Shown one piece after another: positions 31,151-39,840 of a DNA stretch of 64,000 nucleotides. The notes under the pieces are model-generated. The model had not been told where the DNA came from and ran no database searches. It was given only the letters and a program-made list of their open reading frames with translations. Every line of letters starts with the position of its first letter. The first letter of the stretch is position 1. Position numbers and translations under genes: made by a program. Origin of the DNA: CADEDH01 sp965216205 (GTDB lineage Bacteria > Actinomycetota > Acidimicrobiia > Acidimicrobiales > SZUA-35); the NCBI GenBank assembly GCA_965216205.1, contig OZ244139.1:1302001-1366000 (forward strand). The letters run 5' to 3'.

Positions 31151-32488
31151 ATGTTGCTGAGGAGACACAACGCGCTGGTACAGGTGGTCATCGGCGCCAT
31201 CGCCATCGCCATAGCCGTCGTCAGCGGCTGCAGCGATGGCGACGGTGACACCGTCAGCGTCCAGGGCGAGGAGCTTCAGCTCGTCGTCTTCGAGCCCGCC
31301 TCCGACGTCGAACTGGTCGAGTACCGCAGTTCGGCGATGGGCGGTGTCCGATTCGCGGTCGACCCGGCCCACCACCTCTACACACCCGGCGACACGATCG
31401 TGGTGTCGATCAGTGATCCGGCCGACGAGGCCGGTTGGGAGGTTGCGTCGGTGGGGCTGATCACCCAGACCGCCGACGGCGCCCCGATCGAGGCAGTGGA
31501 CCAGTTGCTCGACGCCATCGCCGCCACCCCGTCGGCCGAGGTGACCCCGACCGGATCCGCGATCGAGCTCTTCGGCCATGCCCTCGCCGGCTACGACATT
31601 CGGGCCGACCAGTCGACGCGCAACGTCTACCACGTCTCCGCCGATCGCATCGGGAGCCCCCCGTTCGCACTCTTCAGCTACTTCCCCAATGGCCGGATCT
31701 TCCTCGGCGAGACACCTGCGGGGGTTCTGGTGGCGGCGAGCGCCGAGGCCGACGAGGTCGCCAGCATCGACGACATCGACGTCGCTCTCGGCACCCTGCT
31801 CAACACCATCGAGTTGACTGGCGTCGGTCTCGACGAACCACTGCCCGCAGGTCAGCCGCTCGAACCGGACGAGGTTCGGGAGTCGACCGCTCGGGGCGGC
31901 CTCGACCCACACGGGCCCGCCGCCATCGAGTCGCCGTTCGAGCCGATCGAGCCCGGCGAGTACCAGCTCGCCAACTTCGGGCAGACGTTCACCCTCGAGT
32001 TCGTCGACGACTGGCACGTGCAGCCCAACTTCCCTGGCTTCCTGGTGTTGACCAGTCCGGCGAGCGGTGGTCCCGGCGATCAGGATCTCGTGTTCGTCAC
32101 TGGCGTCGTCGACGTCATGCCAGTCGGAGCCGGGCCGGTGCCCGCTGGCGAGCCGGTCGCCGTCACCACCGCCGAAGACGTGATCGAGACGCTCAGCTCG
32201 GAGCTCGAGGTCAGCGACGTGGAGACCGTGGACCTCGGTGGAAAGGAGGCGACCCGATTCGACGTGCTCATCCCCACCGATGCGACCTGCACACAGGCCG
32301 AGCCATGCGAGTACGCCTTCCGCACCTCATCGGGCGTGGTGAAACAGCTCAGCGCTACCCACGACCACCGGATCTGGTGGCTCGAGGACGGTGCCGAGGG
32401 GCCGTCGATGATCATCGCCATGGCCCCGCTCGAGGACGGGTTCATCGACCGGGCCACCGACCTGCTCGCCACGCTGTCGTTCAACTGA
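31151..32488 (+). CDS. Lipoprotein with duplicated two-cysteine-type modules
   Basis: A 445-residue lipoprotein; lipobox VVSGC with Cys27 after a hydrophobic signal. The C-terminal module contains GGKEATRFDVLI, two cysteines (ATCTQAEPC) and DHRIWWLE, as in the proteins at 9624 and 29617. An earlier stretch (about 140-225) with GHALAGYDI and GRIFLGE looks like a second copy without the cysteines. GGAGGGGAG precedes ATG 31151. It is divergent from the ECF sigma gene and followed 72 nt later by a secreted protein. Function unknown; an envelope sensor or target of this sigma factor is plausible. Confidence 0.65.
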   Translation: MLLRRHNALVQVVIGAIAIAIAVVSGCSDGDGDTVSVQGEELQLVVFEPASDVELVEYRSSAMGGVRFAVDPAHHLYTPGDTIVVSISDPADEAGWEVASVGLITQTADGAPIEAVDQLLDAIAATPSAEVTPTGSAIELFGHALAGYDIRADQSTRNVYHVSADRIGSPPFALFSYFPNGRIFLGETPAGVLVAASAEADEVASIDDIDVALGTLLNTIELTGVGLDEPLPAGQPLEPDEVRESTARGGLDPHGPAAIESPFEPIEPGEYQLANFGQTFTLEFVDDWHVQPNFPGFLVLTSPASGGPGDQDLVFVTGVVDVMPVGAGPVPAGEPVAVTTAEDVIETLSSELEVSDVETVDLGGKEATRFDVLIPTDATCTQAEPCEYAFRTSSGVVKQLSATHDHRIWWLEDGAEGPSMIIAMAPLEDGFIDRATDLLATLSFN

Positions 32489-32560
32489 TCCGAAGCCCAC
32501 AGCCGCGCTGCAGACTCGCGCCACAGACCCGAACAGCCGAACACGAACCAAGGAGAAGAC

Positions 32561-33184
32561 ATGTCGTACAGATTCCCCAAGACCATCGCCGCCGGAGCAA
32601 CAGCTTGCCTGTTGCTGCTCGCCATGACAGCGGCCGCGGCGAGCGCCGATCCCGGACGGAGCCCCGACGAGATCGACCATCCGGCCGGACGCTTCTACGG
32701 CAACTTCGACCTCGACATCCTCCTGTTCGCCGCTGGAACCGCTGAAGACATCTGCACCGGGGAGCCCGAACCAACCGTCCGCGCCCGCGTGCAGGAGCGG
32801 GCCGACGGCACCACCATGTTGTGGGCCCGAAGCGACGACGTGCCGTTCGTGCTCTACCGCGCCGACGTCGGGGCGCCCGAGTTCATCGAGCAGACCTGCG
32901 GCGCGCTCCTCGATGGGGACCCGGCCACCGTGCCGGTCCAGCCGTTCGCCGCCGGTGTCGGCAGGTTCCGAGAGCGCTCCGTGACATCGCCCGACGGGGT
33001 CGTGGCGATCACCAACTCGGTCAGCGGCCTGGCCAGCAGCCCTGACGGCACCACGTGGACCGTGCGAACCTGGGCCGACTTCGACCTCGTCGACGGGATG
33101 CCGGTGGGTGACCCTGCCGAGTTCCAGGGTCTCGCCATCCGCCAGGTCCAACGGCGCGGCGATCACGCTCCGGCCAGCGGCTGA
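32561..33184 (+). CDS. Secreted protein of unknown function
   Basis: A 207-residue protein with a Sec signal peptide (AGATACLLLLAMTAAAASA, probable cleavage after residue 29 in ASA-DP). The mature part has two cysteines (Cys65 and Cys113) that could form a disulfide and a beta-rich C-terminal half (NSVSGLASSPDGTTWTVRTWADF). I do not recognise the family. AAGGAGAAG precedes ATG 32561. It lies downstream of the lipoprotein at 31151 and is likely in the same ECF-sigma-linked unit. Confidence 0.6.
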   Translation: MSYRFPKTIAAGATACLLLLAMTAAAASADPGRSPDEIDHPAGRFYGNFDLDILLFAAGTAEDICTGEPEPTVRARVQERADGTTMLWARSDDVPFVLYRADVGAPEFIEQTCGALLDGDPATVPVQPFAAGVGRFRERSVTSPDGVVAITNSVSGLASSPDGTTWTVRTWADFDLVDGMPVGDPAEFQGLAIRQVQRRGDHAPASG

Positions 33185-33224
33185 TCGGTGGGGGAGCGGG
33201 CCGGTCAGGCGTGGCTGCAGCCCA

Positions 33225-33710
33225 TCAAACCTGGTCGCCGCCGGTGGCCAGCCGGTCCAGGTTGGCCACCGATTCCTCCAGCATGGCGAGCGGCACGATC
33301 GGCCAGTTGCTCCGCTGCCGGGCCTCATCGGAGATGCCCGACCAGTCGCAGTAGTGGGTCACGTCGGTCTCGCCGTCGCCGGCCGGCTCCAACTCCCAGC
33401 CGTAGAGGTGGTCGACTGGCGGCAGGTCGATTCCGCCCGTGGTCCACTCCACCAGGCGATCCTGCTCGAACCTGGTCACGTGGTTCCGAACCTGGTACTT
33501 CACCAGGCCCGGAATGTCACCGATGGGCGTCCGGTCCATGTCCATGTCGAAGGTGTCGCCGACTGCGGTGAACGGCTTCGCGTCGATCGCGGCCTCCACC
33601 ATCCCCGAGCCGTCGATCGCGGCATGCGTCGCCGGATCGGTCAGGAGGGTGAAGATCGCGTTCGGGTCCGCGGCGATGCGTCGGGTGGTGGCGTGTCGAT
33701 CCTCGGTCAT
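33225..33710 (-). CDS. SRPBCC-fold protein
   Basis: A 161-residue protein starting TTRRIAADPNAIFTLLTDPATHAAIDGSG, the usual beginning of the polyketide cyclase/START-like family, with the later GWELEPAGDGETDVTHYCDWSG strand pair and a C-terminal helix. It probably binds a hydrophobic ligand. It lies 24 nt after the LLM gene, as the last gene of the ABC importer operon, and may handle the imported or oxidised compound. GAGGAGA precedes ATG 33710. Confidence 0.8.
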   Translation of the reverse strand: MTEDRHATTRRIAADPNAIFTLLTDPATHAAIDGSGMVEAAIDAKPFTAVGDTFDMDMDRTPIGDIPGLVKYQVRNHVTRFEQDRLVEWTTGGIDLPPVDHLYGWELEPAGDGETDVTHYCDWSGISDEARQRSNWPIVPLAMLEESVANLDRLATGGDQV

Positions 33711-33734
33711 GGCGTTGTCTCCTCGTTCTCGTCG

Positions 33735-34766
33735 TCAGGACAGCTTCGGCAGAACCTCCGTGGCGAGGAGCTCCATCTCCTCGGCCACGACGTGCTCGGG
33801 AACCGCGCCCGCATCGAGCAGGAAGATGTGCCGGTCGAGTCCGAGCATCTCGTCGATCGCCGCGATTCGCTCCACCACCTCGGCCGGACTGCCGCAGATC
33901 GCCGGCCCCCGTAGGAGACTGTCGAAGTCGGTGTCGCGGCCGAACGAGCCACGAACGGTCAGGGCGAAGTCTCGGTAGTGCTCCAGGTGGGGCCGCCACC
34001 GTCGACGCGCCTCCTGGCTGGTGGCGGCCACGTGGAGGTAGCTCGGGAAACCGAGCTTGATCTCCTCGCCGTGGCCGGCCTCGACGAAGCGCTGCCGGTA
34101 GTGGTCGACGACGTCGAGGTAGTCCTCCGGCCAGCGGAACAGGCTGGGGAGGAACAACGGCAGGCCGAGTGCGGCCGCGAGCTCTGCCGATGTGTTCGAC
34201 AGCCCACCCCCGATCCACACCCCCGGATGGGGTCGCTGGACCGGTCGTGGTTCCAGTCGAACCTCGTTCAGCGGTGCCCGGTACCGGCCCTCCCACGTGA
34301 CGGACTCCTCGGTGAACAACCGGAGCACGAGGCGCAGATACTCCTCGAAGCGGGGACGCAACTCGTCGAAGTCGGCGATGCCGAAGGCGTTCGCCGTGTC
34401 TTCGGAGACGCCGCGGGCGAAGGTCATCTCGGCCCGGCCGTTGCTCAACACGTCGAGCGTGGCGAGCTGTTCGGCCTGACGGACAGGATCGGTGTTGGCG
34501 AGGAGTGTCACCGACGTGCCGAGACGGATGCGCGATGTGCGGGCGGTGGCCGCCGCCAGCACCAGCTCCGGCGACGACAGGATGTACCCGCTGAAGTGGT
34601 GCTCACCGACCCCGAACGCGGCGAACCCAGCCTCTTCGGCCCCGACCGCGGCGTCGACGACGCGTTGCAGCCGTGCAGCCTGCGAGATCCGCTCGCCGCT
34701 GTGCGGGTCCGCCAGGTGGTCGCCGAGGCTGAGGAGGCCGTAGTCGGTCACACGCGCCGTCCTCAA
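33735..34766 (-). CDS. LLM-class flavin-dependent monooxygenase
   Basis: A 343-residue luciferase-like protein. The FAAFGVGEHHFSGY motif, IRLGTSVTLLANTDPVRQAEQLATLDVLS and ARGVSEDTANAFG segments mark the flavin-binding barrel. The start is uncertain: TTG 34766 overlaps the stop of the binding-protein gene in a TTGA overlap, and GTG 34751 is five codons inside. Its place in a NitT/TauT-type importer operon resembles sulfonate or dialkyl-sulfone utilisation loci, where LLM monooxygenases cleave the imported compound. A sulfur-assimilation role is inference; no sulfur-specific gene is present. Confidence 0.82.
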   Translation of the reverse strand: MRTARVTDYGLLSLGDHLADPHSGERISQAARLQRVVDAAVGAEEAGFAAFGVGEHHFSGYILSSPELVLAAATARTSRIRLGTSVTLLANTDPVRQAEQLATLDVLSNGRAEMTFARGVSEDTANAFGIADFDELRPRFEEYLRLVLRLFTEESVTWEGRYRAPLNEVRLEPRPVQRPHPGVWIGGGLSNTSAELAAALGLPLFLPSLFRWPEDYLDVVDHYRQRFVEAGHGEEIKLGFPSYLHVAATSQEARRRWRPHLEHYRDFALTVRGSFGRDTDFDSLLRGPAICGSPAEVVERIAAIDEMLGLDRHIFLLDAGAVPEHVVAEEMELLATEVLPKLS

Positions 34767-35911
34767 TCGGCGAGCGTCACGACGTCGGTCCCGTCATAGA
34801 GGCCAGCGGCGACCTCGGGCGCGATCATCGACTGCCAGTCCGGCAACTCTGCGAAGACGCCGGCCTCGGTGAGCACCTCGATCTCGTCGCCGAGCCGGTC
34901 CACGTCGAGCAGGCCCGGCCCCTCACCGGCCGGCGTGGTCTCGAGCACCAGCGTGCTCTCGGTCACCCAGCGGAACCCCTCGCCCTCATCGGAGAAGAAG
35001 TTGGGGTTGCCGGCGGCGTCGATCCGGTCGAACGCGTGCCCGACCGCGGCGTCCGGATTCTCCACCGCGAACGCGAAGCCCCGGAACGAGGCCCGGAGGA
35101 AGTCCTCGACCGCCGTCGGGTGCTCTTCGAGGAACGAGGAGCTCGTGAAGAACACTGCGAACGAGGCGGGAACGTCGAAGTCGAGCGGGTCGAACTGGCG
35201 GTAGGCCACCCCGGCGGCGTCGAGTTGGGCTGGCTCGTTGCTCTTGTACACCGGCAACGCGTCGATCCCGAGGTCGAGGTGGGCGACCGGATCGAAGCCG
35301 TCGAGCAGCAACTCGTCGAAGCTCGACCGCTCCACGCCGGCCACGCCGAGCATGGCCTGCAACGAGTACGGAAGGTCCCCCTTGATGCCCACGGTGGTGC
35401 CGGCGAGATCGTCGAGCGTCTCGACCGGACCATCGGCCGGCACCACGAGCGTCTCGATCGCCGTCTTGCCGTACTGGGCGATCGCCACCAGATCGGTCTC
35501 GCCTTGCACGTTGGCGTTGACCAGCTCACCGAACGAGCCGGCCGAGCTGATCTGAGCGCGACCCTCGGCCACGAGGCCAGCGTTTCCAGGGGCGAAGCCG
35601 GGTTGGATCTCCACGTCGAGGCAGACCTCGTCGAAGTAGCCCTCGGCCTCGGCGACGATCACATCGAGGATGCTCGCCGCGGCGGCGAAGTCGAAGGAGG
35701 AGACGAACGTGATCGTGCCGGCGGCCTCGTTCGCCTCGCAGCGCTCGGCGGCCGACAGGTTCGCCGATGTCGATTCGGAGCCGTCGCCGCCGGGGTCGGC
35801 ACCGTCGGTCGATTCGGCCGAATCGCTGCAGCCTGCGGCCAGCAGCCCGGCGACGGCGATGGCAGCCACCAGCCTCCACGTCGTCTTCCTTCTCTTCACC
35901 GCTCGGTTCAC
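34763..35911 (-). CDS. NitT/TauT-type ABC transporter substrate-binding lipoprotein
   Basis: A 382-residue lipoprotein with lipobox LAAGC (Cys28) and an acidic Ser/Gly spacer. The binding-protein fold is of the SsuA/THI5-like type: TITFVSSFDFAAAASILDVIVAEAEGYFDEVCLDVEI, then AGLVAEGRAQI and TLDDLAGTTVGIKG. Start GTG 35911 overlaps the permease stop (GTGA). It would capture a small organic molecule outside the cell for the permease and ATPase encoded just upstream. The ligand is unknown; sulfonates, nitrate-like ions and pyrimidine precursors are the family range. Confidence 0.85.
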   Translation of the reverse strand: MNRAVKRRKTTWRLVAAIAVAGLLAAGCSDSAESTDGADPGGDGSESTSANLSAAERCEANEAAGTITFVSSFDFAAAASILDVIVAEAEGYFDEVCLDVEIQPGFAPGNAGLVAEGRAQISSAGSFGELVNANVQGETDLVAIAQYGKTAIETLVVPADGPVETLDDLAGTTVGIKGDLPYSLQAMLGVAGVERSSFDELLLDGFDPVAHLDLGIDALPVYKSNEPAQLDAAGVAYRQFDPLDFDVPASFAVFFTSSSFLEEHPTAVEDFLRASFRGFAFAVENPDAAVGHAFDRIDAAGNPNFFSDEGEGFRWVTESTLVLETTPAGEGPGLLDVDRLGDEIEVLTEAGVFAELPDWQSMIAPEVAAGLYDGTDVVTLAD

Positions 35912-36792
35912 CGCTTGCTCCTGTTCAGCGAGGTCTGGGAGATGTGCCAGCGCAGCAGCCGGCGCTCGAGCATCATCACGAGGAGCGTGAGCACGATCCC
36001 CACGAGCGCCAGCGACAGCACGCTGCCCCACAACTGGTCGACCAGGCTACGGGCCTGGGCCGTCCGTGCCTGATAGCCGAGTCCCTGGGTGGAGCCCCCG
36101 TACAGCTCGCCGATGACCGCCCCCACCAGCGCCAGGCCCACGCAGATCCGGGCGGCGGCGAAGAGCGACGGCGTGGCGTAGCGGAGGCGGAGGCGCCACA
36201 GGATCTCCCAGTTGCTCGCATGGACCGATCGCAGGACCTCGAGCGTGTTGGCGTCGACACTGCGGAAACCGGTCAGCGCGTTGGCAACGAACGGCACGAA
36301 CGCGAACAGCGCGGCGACCAGGATCTTCGGCACCGGGCTGAAGCCGAACCAGAGGAGAAAGACCGGAGCGAGGACGGCGACCGGGGTCGACTGGATCAGC
36401 ACGATCACCGGCATCGTCGCCCGCTCGGCGAAGCGCCAGTGGGCCATCACCGCGGCGATGGCGAGGGCGGTGACGAGGGCGATGAAGAACCCGATCAGCG
36501 CCTCCCACAGCGTGACCCAGCCGTTGCGGAGATAGAAGGCCGGCTCCTCGGCCAGGTGTCGGAGGATGCGCGACGGCGGCGGCAGGGTGATCGGCGACAG
36601 GTCGGCGAGCCGGACGTAGCCCTCCCAGCCACCGAAGAGGAGCGCGAGGCCGAGGACGGGCGCGACGTAGCGTCGGGCCAATGTCGCCGCCGCCGATTCG
36701 GTCCGTGTCGGCTCGTTCCCCGGCTCGGTCCAGCGGGGGATGCTGCGCCCGAGCGGGTCGCCCCCGAAGGGCTTCGGCGATCGGGTCGTCAT
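35908..36792 (-). CDS. ABC transporter permease (NitT/TauT type)
   Basis: A 294-residue inner-membrane protein with about six membrane helices between residues 43 and 280. The cytoplasmic EAA-type loop is seen at NTLEVLRSVHASNWEILWRLRLRYATPSLFAA. Its N-terminal 40 residues are hydrophilic. It overlaps the ATPase gene upstream (ATGA) and the binding-protein gene downstream (GTGA), so all three are translationally coupled. It forms the transport channel for the importer. Confidence 0.88.
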   Translation of the reverse strand: MTTRSPKPFGGDPLGRSIPRWTEPGNEPTRTESAAATLARRYVAPVLGLALLFGGWEGYVRLADLSPITLPPPSRILRHLAEEPAFYLRNGWVTLWEALIGFFIALVTALAIAAVMAHWRFAERATMPVIVLIQSTPVAVLAPVFLLWFGFSPVPKILVAALFAFVPFVANALTGFRSVDANTLEVLRSVHASNWEILWRLRLRYATPSLFAAARICVGLALVGAVIGELYGGSTQGLGYQARTAQARSLVDQLWGSVLSLALVGIVLTLLVMMLERRLLRWHISQTSLNRSKR

Positions 36793-37601
36793 GATGGCCG
36801 CTGGCCGGTGGCTGCGTTGAGCGCTCCTCGCAACTCGGCCGTATGACGGTGGAAGCTGCCGCTGTCCTCGATGCCCTCACGTCGCGGCCGCTGCAGATCG
36901 ATCGCGATCTCCGCCGACAGTCGTCCCGGTCGGCTCGTCAACACCAGCACCCGGTCCGACAGGAGCACCGCCTCCTCGATCGAATGGGTGACGAACACCA
37001 CCGTTGCCTCGGTGTCCTTCCAGACGTCGAGCAGGAGGTAGCGCATCTGGGCTCGGGTGATCTCGTCGAGGGCGGCGAAGGGCTCGTCCATCAGCAGGAT
37101 CTCGGCCTGCAGGGCGAAGGCCCGGGCCAGGCTGATGCGGTGCTGCATGCCGCCCGAGAGCTGGGCCGGGAGGGCATCGGCGAAGGGGGCGAGCCCCACT
37201 GCATTCAGCAGCTCGTCGACCTCGCTGTCGGACACCCGCCCCCGGCCCTGGCCCCGGTTCAGCTTCGGGAGGAGCGTGAGGTTGTCGCGGACGCTGTGCC
37301 ACGGCACGAGCGCCGGGGTCTGGGGCACCAACCCGAACCGCTTCGCCCGTCGGCCGTCCTCCGGCGAGCCGCCGGCGACCGTGATCGTGCCCTGGTCGGG
37401 CGAGAGGAGCCCGCCGATCAGTCGGAGCAACGTCGACTTGCCGCAACCGCTCGGTCCGATGATCGACACGAACTCGCCGCTGGTCAGCTCGAAGTCGAGA
37501 TCGGCCAGCGCCTCGGTGGCGCGACCGTCGCGGAAGGTCTTGCCAAGCCCTCGTGCCGTGACGACGGCAGGCTCTGAGGTCGTCCGCATCGGATCGAGCA
37601 T
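36789..37601 (-). CDS. ABC transporter ATP-binding protein (NitT/TauT type)
   Basis: A 270-residue ATPase with Walker A GPSGCGKST, the LSGGMQHR signature, Walker B ILLMDEPFAALD and the switch histidine in VFVTHSIEEA. The closing part VLTSRPGRLSAEI is typical of the SsuB/TauB group. ATG 37601 is chosen; ATG 37589 is four codons inside. It is the first gene of the five-gene operon reading to 33225 and powers import of the substrate later oxidised by the LLM enzyme. Confidence 0.9.
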   Translation of the reverse strand: MLDPMRTTSEPAVVTARGLGKTFRDGRATEALADLDFELTSGEFVSIIGPSGCGKSTLLRLIGGLLSPDQGTITVAGGSPEDGRRAKRFGLVPQTPALVPWHSVRDNLTLLPKLNRGQGRGRVSDSEVDELLNAVGLAPFADALPAQLSGGMQHRISLARAFALQAEILLMDEPFAALDEITRAQMRYLLLDVWKDTEATVVFVTHSIEEAVLLSDRVLVLTSRPGRLSAEIAIDLQRPRREGIEDSGSFHRHTAELRGALNAATGQRPS

Positions 37602-37729
37602 GCCACCTATTGCCGGCCGTCCCGCAACGGAAGGCCTACGAATCCGCAGGGGTCGAGGTGGCGCTGACACGCCGGGCCGCTACGATTCCCGATGAATCTG
37701 ATCATCTTTATCGAGAAGCAGGTGGCACA

Positions 37730-38269
37730 ATGGTGCGAACGACGACACTCAACGACGTCGACATCGAAGCGGTGGCCGGCCTGGCCGGCAAGATCCAGGA
37801 GAGCCCCGAGGTCGCCGAGACCGTGTGGCGGTCGAGGGTCGCATGGGACGGCGGGTTCCGATCCTCGGCGTCCGTTCGTGATTTCGAACCGGTCGCCTCC
37901 GACGAGCCGGCTGCGCTCGGCGGCACCGACACGGCTGCGAACCCGGTCGAGCAACTCCTCAGTGCGCTCGGCAACTGCCTCGCCGTCGGGTACGCCGCCA
38001 ACGCCACCGCAGCAGGGGTTGCGATCGACAGTCTGACGGTCGACATCGAGGGCGACCTGAACCTCCAGACCTTCCTGGGACTCGACGCTGCCGGCAACGC
38101 CGGATTCGAGGGCATCCGGGTGGCGGTCCATCTCGAATCGGATGCAGAGGCGGAGGCGATAGCTGCCCTTCATGAGACCGTGGTCGGGACGTCGCCGGTC
38201 GGTCACACGCTGCAGCGACCGGTCCCGGTCGAGATCACGTTGGCGTCGCGGCGTCGGCGACGCCGCTGA
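37730..38269 (+). CDS. OsmC-family protein
   Basis: A 179-residue protein with the OsmC/Ohr fold pattern: strand pairs around WRSRVAWDGGFRSSA, then PVEQLLSALGNCLAVGYAANA, the helix carrying the conserved cysteine (Cys83), and a C-terminal TSPVGHTLQRPVPVEI. The N-terminal peroxidatic cysteine of Ohr-type enzymes is not in the expected place, so peroxidase activity is doubtful. ATG 37730 follows AGGTGG. Its 3' end overlaps the convergent glycosyltransferase gene by 35 bases, and its last six residues are all arginine. Confidence 0.78.
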   Translation: MVRTTTLNDVDIEAVAGLAGKIQESPEVAETVWRSRVAWDGGFRSSASVRDFEPVASDEPAALGGTDTAANPVEQLLSALGNCLAVGYAANATAAGVAIDSLTVDIEGDLNLQTFLGLDAAGNAGFEGIRVAVHLESDAEAEAIAALHETVVGTSPVGHTLQRPVPVEITLASRRRRRR

Positions 38270-39605
38270 CGGCCTCCAGCATCCGCTCGCACTGACGGGT
38301 GAGCGTGTAGTGGGAGGCGATCTCCACCGCCGACGCCGACCTGGTGGTCTTCCAGTCCTCGAGGAGCGCCCGGCCGATGGTCTCGGCCAGCGCCACGGTG
38401 AAGTCGGCGTTGTCGTCGTGGTCGGTGACCAGCTCGCCGGCGGTCTCGTCGACGAACTCGAGCGGCCCGCCGGCTGCGGTGCCGATGACGGGCGTGCCAC
38501 ACGCCATGCACTCGAGGAACACCAGCCCGAACGCCTCGATCTTGGTGGGGAAGACGCCGACGTCGGCCACGTTGTAGAGCCGGGCCAGCTCGGGCTGGGG
38601 CTGGGGGCCGATGAAGTAGGAACCGGTCAGGCCGAGTTCGACCGCGAGATCCTGATACAGCCGCTGATCCTCGACGGGGCCGGAGCCAGCGATGACGGTC
38701 GCTACCCGTAGGCCGGCCTTCTCAGCCGTCGCCTCGTAGTCGCTGGCCGCCCGCAACAGGCAGTCGATCCGCTTGATGTCGGCGAACTTGCCGACGTACA
38801 GCACCAACCGGTCGAAGCCGGCGGGGATGTCCACCGGTGAGTGGGCGCTTCCCTCGTAGGGTCTCGTCGGGAATCGAGCGAGCACCTCGTCGCGGGTCAG
38901 GGTCTCGTCGACCCGGAATACCGACGGGTCGATGCCGTTCGGGGTGATGAACACCCGGTCGGGGTCGTAGTCGTCGAACACCGAGAGGAAGCGGTCGCGC
39001 TGCGAGTCCGAGATCACGAACACGCCGCGCACGCCGTCGAACACTCGCTCCTCGATCCACCGGGGATGGAAGCGGGGCGGGTAGGCCGGGTCGACCCCCT
39101 CCATCTCGTGGAGGAACATGAGCAGCGCCGTGCCGTGCACGAAGGCGAACAGGGGCACGGGCTCCTGGCCCCGTTCGATCCGAACCCGGTTGACGTCGCC
39201 CATGACGAGCGGATTGAGGAACGCGTGGTGGGCGATGAACAGGTCGAAGGAGCAGCCGAGGTCGGCCTCGACCTCGTCGATGTAGGCGACCACGAAGTCG
39301 CGCAATCGGGTGCGGTACGCCTCGAACTCGTCGTCGGACATGCTGTGGAACCGGAACGACGACACCGGCGAGACCGACTCGCAGATCGGGATGTCGTGGT
39401 CGAGCTCGAACACGCGGACGTCGGGGCGTTCGAAGCGCTGTACTCGTGACGGGAAGACGCTGTGGCAGGCCACGCCCGGCATCGCGTTGAAGGTGGTGTG
39501 GTGCTGCTCGTGGAGTATCCCGCTCCCGGGAGCGAACTCCTGCTCCGACTGCCAGTTGTTCGATCCCAGTTGGAAGATGAGGTGCCGTGGTTGCTCGGTG
39601 GACAA
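38235..39605 (-). CDS. Glycosyltransferase family 4-like
   Basis: A 456-residue GT-B protein. The C-terminal Rossmann half has the diagnostic VGKFADIKRIDCLLRA strand, ATVIAGSGPVEDQRLY, and the donor-binding motif KIEAFGLVFLECMACGTPVIGTAAGGPLEFV (E-x7-E). The N-terminal half carries ITPNGIDPSVF. The start is TTG 39605; the frame has no ATG or GTG between it and the upstream TAG. It should transfer a sugar from a nucleotide donor. It is divergent from the carrier/membrane protein at 39841 and may glycosylate the NRPS-cluster product; this is by position only. Its stop lies inside the convergent OsmC gene. Confidence 0.82.
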   Translation of the reverse strand: MSTEQPRHLIFQLGSNNWQSEQEFAPGSGILHEQHHTTFNAMPGVACHSVFPSRVQRFERPDVRVFELDHDIPICESVSPVSSFRFHSMSDDEFEAYRTRLRDFVVAYIDEVEADLGCSFDLFIAHHAFLNPLVMGDVNRVRIERGQEPVPLFAFVHGTALLMFLHEMEGVDPAYPPRFHPRWIEERVFDGVRGVFVISDSQRDRFLSVFDDYDPDRVFITPNGIDPSVFRVDETLTRDEVLARFPTRPYEGSAHSPVDIPAGFDRLVLYVGKFADIKRIDCLLRAASDYEATAEKAGLRVATVIAGSGPVEDQRLYQDLAVELGLTGSYFIGPQPQPELARLYNVADVGVFPTKIEAFGLVFLECMACGTPVIGTAAGGPLEFVDETAGELVTDHDDNADFTVALAETIGRALLEDWKTTRSASAVEIASHYTLTRQCERMLEAVSGVADAATPT

Positions 39606-39840
39606 GGTGATCGTCGCTCGCAGTCGTGGTCCCAGTGTGGATGTCGAGTCAGGCTACGGCCTCGTCCCGGTTCCTGAGCGCCAGAGCGCAAGGGGCGCTA
39701 CCTTGGCAGGTTGTGAGGGGCAGGGGGGGACCGTCGGGGTCCAGGCGACGGGATGCTCGGACATCGGGCGCGCCGGTGAGCGGCAGTAACAGGCAAAGTA
39801 CCCCGGGAACATCCGCGCTTCCGCTCGAAAGACGAGCGCC

